The notes beneath the pieces are model-generated. The model was given only the letters and a program-made list of their open reading frames with translations. It searched no databases and was not told the DNA's origin. Positions 54,479-64,000 of a stretch of 64,000 bases of DNA are shown here, in pieces (position 1 is the stretch's first letter; each line of letters starts with the position of its first letter). Source of the stretch: Smallanthus sonchifolius (Eukaryota; Streptophyta; Magnoliopsida; Asterales; Asteraceae); contig CM042032.1 in assembly GCA_023525975.1 (NCBI GenBank), positions 77,646,260-77,710,259 on the forward strand, written 5' to 3'. The translations under genes and the position numbers were made by a program.

Positions 54479-55480
54479 CGTCATATTTTGCCACCACCAA
54501 AACATGCACGTTCTCATGCATCACTGCTTATCCATGGTAGCACCTCGTAAAATTGACTTTACATTTACTCAATGGACGCTTGACAAACACTTGATCCTCG
54601 TGCGACTCAACCATTTTCTCTCCATGTCAATTTCATAGAAAACCATTCGACCACCACATTCAAACACAGTCCCTCGCTTGGGTAGATCCATTACCCTTTC
54701 TGGCAATCCATTTTTCGCCCCTTCTAGAACTCCGGTGGAGCATGCGACCTCTTCGTGTCACCACATAACACTCCCGAGAACAAAAATCTCTACCTGCCAT
54801 CTTAACTCGTGATCCATTTAGTTGATCGATTCCCACCACCATACCTTCATTGTTTATCTGCCTTCAAAGAACTTTTGGGTTATTGAATGTGACATGCCAA
54901 ACTGCCCGAAGGGTCGGACTCTTTTTGATATCACTTCTCGCGGTCTCATACTACGAGCCCCCTACGACTTCCTTGGATCCTCGAGAACGAATCATTCTGT
55001 CCAGCTTATGATCATGGATGCTTGCTTTGGTCTCATACTTCTCGAGAGTAGTCCCAGCTCTCGATCGGTGGAACATCGAGAAGTGCAAGCACTTGTAGCA
55101 CACATCTTTATTTAATTGTTTAAAGAGTCCTTAATTAAATATATTTATGGGTGACCATGTACCCACGTATCTAAGTACGTTTCCAAGTACGTTTCCAAGT
55201 ATATGGTGAGGTTCAAATGATAACCAATATTTATGTGATAACCATGATAATCACTTTCAAACATAGTGTTACGTATATATAACAATTATCATTTTGTTAG
55301 TGTTACATATATGTAAACACTATGTGTCACGTATATGTAACACTATATATATGTTCAAGATACTTAAGTACTCTTTTAACAATTAAAAGAAAAAATAATT
55401 TATAAATTATGATTTTGTGAGAGTGGTTATCACGGTTATCACATAAAAATCTGGTTATTATTTGAACCCTTCCCTCCGAG
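54479..55480. other. Noncoding repeat-like region
   Basis: No recognisable protein despite open frames. 54950-55200 resembles 52975-53215, and its core CATTCTGTCCAGCTTATGAT also matches the LTR-like repeat at 59662-59949. Repeat class not determined. Confidence 0.35.
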
Positions 55481-55539
55481 TATATACTATCTTCAGATAT
55501 TTTGCTCATCCCACATGGAAAAGTTGTGGGAAAACTTTC

Positions 55540-55830
55540 CATTAGGAAACCTTAATTTTTGTGGGAAAGTTGTCAGAAACGTGTTTTGTGGTTAAGTTGT
55601 CAGAAACGAGTTTTGTGGGAAATTTCTCAAATTTTTTTATGGGAAAGTTGTTGGAAACGTGTTTTGTGGGAAATATATCGAAAATTTTTGTGAGAAAATT
55701 ATCAGAAATAATTTCCTACGGGCCTTTTTTCCCACAAAGCCTTTTTTGTAAGAAATTTGTCGGAAAACCCATTTTTTCACGATTTTCCCACAAAAAAATT
55801 CATGGGAAAACCTTCACTTTTCTAGTAGTG
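55540..55830 (-). mobile_element. CACTA transposon end
   Basis: Minus strand starts CACTACTAGAAAAGTG at 55830. Subterminal repeats of GTGGGAAAGTTGTC(A/G)GAAAC fill 55560-55800 in both orientations. Different repeat family from the ends at 18864 and 61183; partner end not found. Confidence 0.7.
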
Positions 55831-57112
55831 CACTCAGTATTAGATAAATGATACAAGAGTTAGTATGTCTTCTCTAAAGTTATGGAATGAACTATATAAA
55901 GGCATGGTCTATTATAAAAGTTTTAGTATTCGTTTAGAAAATAAAAATATTTTATAAAGTTCTATTTTTTTGAAAATAGTTTTTTATTTATATAATAATT
56001 TAGTATTATATGAATTTTAGGAACTAAACCTTACAAAAACCTCATAAAAAGGTTTTTGTTGACTTATACTTAAGCCGTTGAGCCTTATCGAAACTTATCC
56101 ATGTACAAGTTTGAATATATCCATGTAGAACAGTAGAAGTTTGAATATTTCAGTTCCATAAATTTTAATATGCCACGCCTAAATGGATAAATCCAACCAT
56201 AGAATCAAATTCATATTGTTAGTTTAAATTTATAGATAACTCTTATTTTGAAATTTGTTATTTGCATTTTGACGATTGTTACTCGTAGTTTTTATGATTG
56301 TTTTTTGGAATGATTTGTTGGTATCATAATTTGTCAAAACTTTGACACTTTTGTTTGTTTAGAAAAAGAATGCAAAGATGAACAGTAGAAAAAAAAACAC
56401 AAAATAAATCGGTAAAAAACGTAGGAACTGTAAAACCCGTAAAAGGAGAAAAATGTAAAAAAAAACTAAATTAACAATGAGTAAATATGAAATTTTAAAT
56501 AATCTATAAAAATGAGTATATATGAAAATTTTAAAAATTTAGTAAAAATAAGGGTAAAATAACCGTAAGATAATTTTTAATAAAATAAATTAAAATAGAT
56601 AAACTTGATATTATTATCATTAAGAAAAAATATATATGTAATTTTAATTTTAGGTTAAGAGTATATATATATGAAATTAGTCAAGTTTTCAGGATTTAAC
56701 CGAACCTTTTGACATTTGTCTTTCATACCAGACTTATTAATTATTCGTCAACTTATGTCATTTAATAAATTTAATATATTAAATTCACTCTATTTCTAAA
56801 TTTTCTAGAAACTATAGACTTCATGACCATATATTGAAACATCTTAACTACACATGGTATTTAAAAAAATATAATGTTTAAATCTTTACTTTATTTTTAA
56901 AAAAGTATATATATTCTTTTAATATTATTGAATATTACAGAAAAGACCTTTGGCTAAAAGAGTTTAAATCGAGTGGTTTCTACGAAGAGATCATGACTTA
57001 GTTTCCAAAACGCGTAATTGGTTTACAGGTCATCCAATGCCAAGCTACTAAGAGGTCTTTGGTTTTTAAAAACCTTTTTCATTTCCTTTCATTAAAAAAT
57101 TTAATTGTTTCA
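55831..57112. other. AT-rich noncoding stretch
   Basis: Nothing recognisable; long A/T runs and no sustained ORF. Confidence 0.4.
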
Positions 57113-57122
57113 ACTTTTAATT

Positions 57123-57398
57123 TTTTTTTGAAAGCCGACTTTCTTAAACCTCTACTTTCTTCGGAAGCAGCCCGGGTGTTCCTGTCAGTCATGCATGTCT
57201 TTCCCAATAGGTTGTAACCGCAGCGGACTCGAACCCGGGACCCATCTAGGAGGAAACCCACAACTGGGAAAACCCTCTGGCTCAACCTGGAACAATTTGT
57301 TCCAAGCGAGACTCGAACCCATAACCTTTCATTTGGAAAGTCATGGGGCTACCACTCCACCAGAAGTCATGAGGCTACCACTCCACCAGAAGGTTTTG
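57123..57398 (-). mobile_element. SINE with target duplication and duplicated box A segment
   Basis: Minus strand: TCTGGTGGAGTGGTAGCC twice (a 26 bp head duplication), then box B-like GGGTTCGAGTCTCGC, a second GGGTTCGAGTCCGC about 100 bases later, and an A-run at 57123-57129. Flanked by ACTTTTAATT at 57113-57122 and 57399-57408. A tRNA-derived SINE, possibly a composite with two box B copies. Confidence 0.82.
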
Positions 57399-57408
57399 AC
57401 TTTTAATT

Positions 57409-59002
57409 AGTCAACAAGTTTAATTAAACCGTCATAATCAATTTGAGTTCTGACGGTGCAAAGTTAAAGAACCAAAAACCTATATTTCATTAAGGATAGA
57501 GATGAGCATATACAAAATTGACTTAACCACCATATATGCACATCATAATCATAATCTAAAACGAATGTGAGTGATTTTAGTGTTATCAATTCATTTTAAG
57601 TAACTGAGATTTATTTAAAATCAAAGGGAAATTGAATAAGCTTCGATACGTATTACAAGTTGTGGAGTGCGTGCTCGTTCGAGACAACTTTGATTTACGC
57701 CTTCGGTGACTATGAGGGTCAAGGAGGCAGCGCCCCTATCGGGGTCCAACGGGCAGGATATTAGTAGTAACTGAGGGATTAATGCTTGCCGTGTGGTCTA
57801 CAAGAACTATGTCGTAAGTAGGAACCAGTGTTCCTGCTGACGACTAACCAATAGCAACTTAGTTCCTATTGAGAGAAGCAAATCGTAAGTAGTAACTAAG
57901 TTCGTGCTTATACAAACCACCAGTAGGAACTATCGATAACCTATTACCAGAGTTAACCGCTAATTGTTTAATCTTCGAAACCAATACGCTATTTCATGAA
58001 GCATTGTGTTGTTGCAACAAAACGTTGTGATGGTTCGCCGCTTATGAAATGCAATCTTTAGTCTATTTTTTGTACATTTTGCACAACAGAAATATACATA
58101 CCAGTTTTTAACTTTTCTGCATTATTCGGTTGAAATTTCGAGTGATCTGTCAAAATAGTACTTTATTCTAAAAGTGATAACATGATTTAGAAAGATCGTT
58201 TGAGAAATAACCTACAATATAACCTAAGAACAAATGTGTAGGTTTAAAATGTAGTTCCCCTAAAATAACTTTGTTTCTGATTTTATGTTGGAAATTAGTT
58301 AAAATGATTTTTTTACACTAACTTTGGACACCGATAACTATAGATCAAGATATATAATTAATAATTTACGGATTTGTGTTCTCCTTGGTGATGAGAGTTT
58401 TATAAGAAACTAAGATGTGTCAAAACTGAGGTAAGATGAAATAAAGATGTCTTGAAATAAAACTTGAAAGAAGACAATTGATGAAATTTGTCACATAGAG
58501 GGTGATGAATAAACCTAGCTAAAAAGTGTGTATAAAAAAGGAGTTTACATGTTTAGCCAACACGTTAATTCAATTTACCCCCACATGTGACTTGCGGACA
58601 CCCATGATGCAAACACTCCCTCCCCGAATCTATGAGATTGGTCTTCTTTAAACAGTCTTTGACTCTTACCGTTAGAATACCCATGTTAGGCTTTGTTCTA
58701 ACCCGCTTTCTTTTTCAGCTCCAGAAATGTGAGGTTGTGCGTTGATGCTTTCGACCCAGTTTCTTGTTTTGTAACTGATACAAAGTTATTAAGGCGTACG
58801 TATGAATTATCTTTGAATGCATTAAACAATTTAATGTAATTAGTTTCGTTTGACCATAGAAAAACAATTTCATTGCAATTTAAACCGTTTATTACAAGAT
58901 TAATTTAGATGCCAATATTCCGTCAGTGTGACTACAAAATGATATTTTTTTGCTCATATTTAAGAGACGAGACAAAATAACGAAAAGGTAAGACGAAAAA
59001 TA
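57409..59002. other. Noncoding, possible LTR remnant
   Basis: 57660-57960 has GGCAGCGCCCCTATCGGGGT and repeated GTAAGTAGGAACC/GTAACTAAGTTC motifs, as in some copia LTRs, without a confirmed terminus. 57990-59002 is AT-rich with no feature. Confidence 0.35.
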
Positions 59003-59010
59003 GAAAAGAG

Positions 59011-59626
59011 TAGGGCTGCAAACGATTCGAACGTTCAGCGAACAGTTCGTGAACTGTTTGGCGGGAAATTCGTTTATGTTCGTTCATTTAATAAATGAAC
59101 GAACATGAACTAGAAATTTCGTTCGTTTAGTTAAATGAACGAACATGAATGGAGGTCTCGTTCATTCATTTATGTTCGTGAGCATTCGGTAATGTGTTCG
59201 TTTGTGTTTGTTCGGTCTTTAAAGGTTTTTATATTTTATATTTTATCAATTAAAAATATTTGTTAATTAATTGTGTTTATGATAATTTTGTCAACTATCT
59301 AGAGATAATTGTGTAAATTGTCAAGTACTTCAAATTTATTTTTACTGGATTTTGATATAAATTTGAGATGAAATGTTGATTTTATTCTCAAATGAATGTG
59401 TGTTCGTTTGCGATCATGCAATGACGTTTGTGTTCGTTTGCTTTCAATTGTGTTCATTTGCGTTCGTTACATAGAATTATCGAACGAATACGAACAAATT
59501 CATTTCCTTAATGAACAAACACGAACAAGAAATCTTGTTCGGTTAGTGTTCGTTAACATGAAATTTCCTTAAGAACGAACATGAATAAGGCCTTGTTCGT
59601 GTTCGTTCGATTTGTTTGCAGCCCTA
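59011..59626. mobile_element. hAT-type MITE, GTTCG-rich family
   Basis: 616 bp, terminal inverted repeats TAGGGCTGCAAACGATTCGA / complement TAGGGCTGCAAACAAATCGA, exact 8 bp duplication GAAAAGAG at 59003-59010 and 59627-59634. Same family as 32023-33116. Confidence 0.92.
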
Positions 59627-59661
59627 GAAAAGAGGTTTCATTTCACGCAACAACAGACTAA

Positions 59662-59949
59662 TGTCACGGGGTCATCTCTCGAGGCCCCGTGTGGCACCCT
59701 GGGTTGCCTCAGGGCCAGCCAATCTGTCCCGCTTATGATCAGGGTCTAATGGTTTCGTCCTACCTTGGACTCATCAGGCGAGGGACAACAGCTCGCGACC
59801 AGTGATGCGTTCGGTGTGCAAGCACACCTAGGCATGTTCACGTCGTCTATCCCACTGAGGTCGTGCCCGACTAAGTCCGGACTAGCCAGCAAACCCAAGC
59901 GTTCAAGTACAAACATAATAAAACGATTTCGAACATTTGGTCCGTGACA
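59662..59949 (-). repeat. Solo-LTR-like repeat
   Basis: 288 bp bounded by TGTCACGG and CCGTGACA (inverted), as many gypsy LTRs are; GC-rich unlike its surroundings. No target duplication visible, so either decayed or a fragment. Confidence 0.5.
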
Positions 59950-59972
59950 CCAGGCTCTCTTATTAGGTTTAG

Positions 59973-60174
59973 GGGGTGTTTGGGATTACTTATTAAGCTA
60001 CTTATTAACTTATTAACTTTTTTTAAAAGTTAATAAGTTAAAAGTTTGTTTGGATAAATTAAAATGAGATGGAAATATAAAAGAAAAAAGTAGTTTTTGA
60101 AAAGTAAGTCTCACTTACTTTTCAAAACTACTAAAAGTTAATAAGTAGTTTTGAGAAGTAATCCCAAACACCCC
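59973..60174. mobile_element. MITE with 18 bp terminal inverted repeats
   Basis: Starts GGGGTGTTTGGGATTACT and ends in its near-perfect complement AGTAATCCCAAACACCCC... (60156-60174). Internal TTAATAAGT motifs also pair. hAT-like by terminal sequence; target duplication unclear (GTTTAG / ATTTAG). Confidence 0.8.
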
Positions 60175-61182
60175 ATTTAGAAGTAATACAAAACACTTGC
60201 TGCGTACGTGTGTAGTTCCATGATTTTAATCACGTGACATTTTTGTTGTATATTTTATAAATACGATATTTTTTATTAGGATCAACAAATATAAATGATT
60301 ATATTTACATGCAATCTTCTTTACTTTCAAAAGATCAACGGTGGGGAGATTTTCGCTTAAAAAAAGGCTCTATTTTTTTAGTATTTATTTTAAACATATT
60401 AAAAAGGAATAATATAAATTTATTTTTAATGTCAATTTGGATCACTGACGGGTCACTAATCCACTCGATCATCTCCACCTCCTACAGGAAAAAACCAACT
60501 ACAGGTAAGAAAACTCCTTATAGAAATAATACAAATAGTTATGAGAATTGGAAGTTAACTTTGATTAATGGGCCAGTGTCAAAAACAAATGAGTCAGGTC
60601 ATTCGGGTTTGGGCCTTAAAACCTAATCATATAAAATTTAATTCTTTTGGGCCTGATTTTCTATCTATTCAAAGCTTAATTTTATATTTGCTTTTTGGTT
60701 CAATTTTCGAATTGCATTAAAAGGAACCATATTTAGTATTTTATTCTTAAATTTAAAATTTTATCTTTATTTTTGTATAGAAGAATTAATACATATAACA
60801 CATAATAATTTAATTATCAAGGACGAGATCATTTTTAAACTCTACAAAAACTCTTTCATGTTTTCTTGTAAAGCCATAGTAGGGAGCACCGAAAACTTGA
60901 CATGCACAAAAGAAAAACACGTATAAGCCTAATACGGATAGAGGGTAACAAAAAAACGAAAGTTTTAAATAAAAGGTATACAGATAACAAATTCACATTA
61001 TATCAACTTATCAAGTCTTAATGAATTCAAATCGTGTCGTTTCTTAAGAATGCACCCATAGCTCAAAACTTCAATTAATTACAAATATAGTTATGCAAAA
61101 TATAATAATTATATGTGATTAATACATAATACGTATTTATATATTATTCAAAATAAAAAAAATCATATGTAACACATAGATA
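60175..61182. other. AT-rich noncoding stretch
   Basis: No gene or repeat recognised. Confidence 0.4.
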
Positions 61183-61480
61183 CACTACTAGAAAACAGAG
61201 TTTCACTGACGGATCCAATTAAATTATAAAATAATAGAAAAGGGTATTTTTAAAATTAACGTGACTAATTACTACAGATCATGGAAGGATACCACGAAAT
61301 CCCAATAAAGAAAAACAAAAAAAATCTATTATCGCGAAATTACCTATGGGTTACCGACAGATCCCACGAAATCCCAAAAGAAATAACAATTTTTTTATTT
61401 TCGTCGAAATACCCATGAAAATTTGTCAGTGATTACCGACGGATTTCATGAAATCCAAAATTTTGTCGTTGAAACTAATT
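61183..61480 (+). mobile_element. CACTA transposon end
   Basis: Starts CACTACTAGAAAACAGAG, then subterminal repeats CCGACGGATTTCATGAAATC / CCGACAGATCCCACGAAATC to about 61460. No partner end in the window. Confidence 0.68.
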
Positions 61481-61589
61481 TAGATATTATGTTATAATCA
61501 ATCTTTTAAAAAAAACGTTATTTTGTATTAAAAAAAATAACAATGTTGTACTTATTGAAGATAAACAAAACCTTTTTTTTTAATAAAAG

Positions 61590-61885
61590 TGTGTATTGGA
61601 TATTTGACGACGTATGATAGTAATCTCATACGTTCACCTACAAAGGTAAAAGAGAGATTCCACTCCAATCAACTTGGTCATGTACGAAAAAGGGGAATCC
61701 CTCACCAATGATAAGAGAGGTGTCAACATCATTTAGTTTGAAGATAGAGAAGTATAAACCCTAAGAAGGAAGCCTATAAATAGGAATGACCTCATATAAT
61801 AGAGGGTAAGTAATTCAGAGCTCATTGTACTCAAAAGATTGTAATCGGAAAACTTAAGCATTAAGAAGAGTTTCTCGACTCTTCA
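61590..61885 (+). repeat. 5' LTR of Tat-like gypsy element
   Basis: TG at 61590 to CA at 61885 (296 bp), TATA box CCTATAAATAGG at 61774-61785, followed by a primer-binding-site-like TTGGCGCCATCC at 61886. Start position inferred. Confidence 0.65.
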
Positions 61886-61938
61886 TTGGCGCCATCCACA
61901 GTCGAACATAGTTAAAACGGTATTCCGAGTGCAATTGC

Positions 61939-63860
61939 TTGTTTACAATGGATAATCAAAACCATCATGAAGAATCTAAGGAAGAGATTGAGGAAGTTGA
62001 GTTAGAACAACTGCCAACTACAAACAGCCAACCTCAGATGAATCCGTCAACCGGTGTAACAATGGAGGAACGCATACAAGGCTTACGCAGCCATGGTGAA
62101 GCTTTGCTTGCAGCTTCGGCAGCTTTCCATACCGGGATCACCCCTGTTGTTTCATCAACTATAATTCCTCCTATCCCTGCACAATCACATTCAAACCCTC
62201 CTCATCCTTAGTCAAGACATATCACTTTCCCCACTAGTTACCCAATGCAACACCTCCCTTACTTAAATGGTGTTTCGTCCCTTCCTAGTGCAGTCTCTAG
62301 ATTTAATTTGCCACATAGAACAATTATGACAAGCATGCCCGTACATACCCCACCCCAAACCCTTGTCAATACCGGAGGAGTTGCTGCAGCCAATATCCCC
62401 CCTCAACAGGGTTTAACCCATTTTTCGTCCCACTCATCGGGGGCAATGAGTGGTGGATGGAACAACAACGTAGAGCATGTATGGATGAACAATTTTGGAG
62501 AGAAATACGGTTAGCAGAACTCCGAAATCGGTTGACATATGAAGAAACAGCTTATACCACCCCGGGAGGAATCCCGCAGGCAGGAAATTTAAATACCATA
62601 GTTGGAGGGCCATCTATGATGTCTGCACAGAACCTTGAGTCGTAAACAAGAGTGCCTATAACACCCCATGTACCTGGAAACAGTCCGCTCATTAATATAC
62701 AACGCCTGTATCATCCGGTGACATTGTTAACTCAGTCTAAATTTACACCCCGCATTGCCCAGGCTGAAATAACTGGGAAATTAAAAATGCCTACCACGGT
62801 AGGCAAATATGACGGAACGTCGGATCCGGATGATCATATCAACATCTTCGTTAGCACTGGAGGGGTAGAAAGATGGGCCTTGCACGAATGGTGTCATATG
62901 TTTGTTCAAACACTTGTCGACTCGGCTCGCCTATGGTACGATAGCTTGCCCGTAGGACGGATTGATAGTTTTGATGAATTCCTCGATAAGTTCATGCAAC
63001 AGTTTAATCAACAAAAGAGACACACCAAAGAGAAGACAGAGATACTATACATACGAAGAAAAGATAATGAATCTGTGGAAGATTTCATCACCCGGTATAA
63101 CAAAGAAAGTCTGCAGATAGCAGGCGCCGGTGAAGACCTGATGATAGCCGGTTTTATACAGGGAATCCGTTATGACGAGTTAATCCGAAGACTTCATTGA
63201 CGAGATGGTTTGCCAAAGACCATGGAAGAACTTGTGATGGCGGCACGTACCTTTGTCCGGGCGGAAAGATCTGTTCAGAGCAGCATGAATTTGATAGGAA
63301 GGATCATAAGTATGATCGGATGAACAAACAAACTAGTTCATCCGAACAAAATAAGAGGTTCAGGAGCAACAACACGTGGACATAGCCTCACTCATATCCA
63401 CGACAAGAAACCACAAAGCCATTCAGCCGAGTTGTGAAGAAGTATCGGGATAATGCGGACACTAGGGGTACCGCATGGGTAAATAAATTAACGAAAACTC
63501 CTCAGGAGATCCTCATCACAGAGAATCCACTGCGACCCCTTAACCCAAAATTAATAAGGGATCCAAAAAGATACTACGAATTCCATAGAGACATTGGCCA
63601 TAACACGGATCATTGTTGGCACCTTTAGAAGCAGATAGAGTCTGCCATTCAGACAGGAAAACCCTCTCACTTGCTCAAAAAAATACATAACGGGCCACCC
63701 GGAAAGAAGCCAAACCCCGCCAGGAAACCTATAAGGGATTTATATATGATAGGCAACCATGAGATTAAGGATAACATAAGCCAAAAACAAGTCGGAGCAC
63801 GGTTGGAAGCCTGGATGGAACAACCATTAATTCCCCCCCCTGTCTGGGGTGGTACATCTT
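61939..63860 (+). pseudogene. Tat-like Ty3/gypsy gag, decayed
   Basis: Acidic N-terminus from ATG 61939 (EESKEEIEEVELEQLP), stop at 62209-62211, frame change near 62480, stops at 62643 and 63198. Core gag 62760-63200: FTPRIAQAEITGKLKMPT, KYDGTSDPDDHINIF, and FMQQFNQQKRHTKEKTEILY, as in Tat-group gag. A zinc-knuckle-like segment YYEFHRDIGHNTDHCWHL is at 63573-63626. Non-functional. Confidence 0.85.
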
Positions 63861-64000
63861 CCACTAGCCCAGTGGTGATTACGGCATTAGTAGGTGATTA
63901 CCGCATTAGTAGAATTCTAGTGGATAGTGGAACATCTATGGATGTAATGTATGAACAACTTTTTCGACGGTTGGATGGGGAGGACCAGAAGTCTCTCGAA
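63861..64000 (+). pseudogene. Tat-like aspartic protease, start (cut by window edge)
   Basis: Reads VVITALVGDYRISRILVDSG and then TSMDVMYEQLFRRL, with the retroviral-type active-site DSG. Continues past the end of the window. Confidence 0.8.

Noticed and set aside
57220..57330. tRNA gene suggested by GGGTTCGAGTC motifs
   Set aside because: No cloverleaf; A-tail and target duplication show a SINE.

Overview
This 64 kb window is nuclear DNA of a flowering plant, most likely a eudicot. Its retrotransposon types and AT-rich, heavily nested repeats resemble Asteraceae genomes, but that family-level guess is recall-based and weak. The evidence for a plant is a spliced HSFB1-type heat-stress factor, a spliced plant-specific B3-domain gene, a nuclear tRNA-Asp(GUC) gene, and plant lineages of Ty1/copia, Ty3/gypsy (Tekay-, Athila- and Tat-like), MULE, hAT, PIF/Harbinger, CACTA, Helitron, LINE, SINE and Cassandra-like TRIM elements.

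Layout. 1-4110: 3' end of a Tekay-like gypsy element, LTR fragments and a decayed MULE transposase. 4127-6478: minus-strand 5' end of an Athila-like element (gag N-terminus, primer-binding site, 1.64 kb LTR). 6980-17260: an old copia element split by an Athila-like complex that itself carries a second LTR family at 11635-13300. 17710-22700: TRIM, CACTA end, SINE, Helitron fragment and AT-rich debris. 22700-24706: LTR remnants that reach the B3 promoter.

24938-36740 holds the first host gene, a seven-exon B3-domain protein (471 aa). Its second intron carries a minus-strand copia element (27420-34302), which in turn hosts a hAT MITE. A tandem duplication of about 1.8 kb copied the promoter, exons 1-2 and the copia 3' end. 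The upstream copy is intact; the downstream copy lost its ATG, gained a stop and lost a splice acceptor. 38311-38382: tRNA-Asp. 40063-42440: the second host gene, HSFB1 on the minus strand, with a heat-shock-element-like promoter and a 40-codon upstream ORF whose C-terminus looks like a conserved regulatory peptide.

43900-48345: LTR-element and hAT remnants and a 5'-truncated LINE with target-site duplication. 48721-52323: two PIF/Harbinger elements, tail to tail, sharing one TAA target copy; the first has an almost full transposase ORF. 52327-61589: SINEs, MITEs, CACTA ends, an LTR-like repeat and AT-rich sequence. 61590-64000: LTR, gag and start of protease of a decayed Tat-like gypsy element that runs off the window.

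Only the B3 gene, HSFB1 and the tRNA are likely host genes. No CRISPR array, bacterial operon or rRNA operon is present. All alignments and splice sites were judged by eye; no searches were run.
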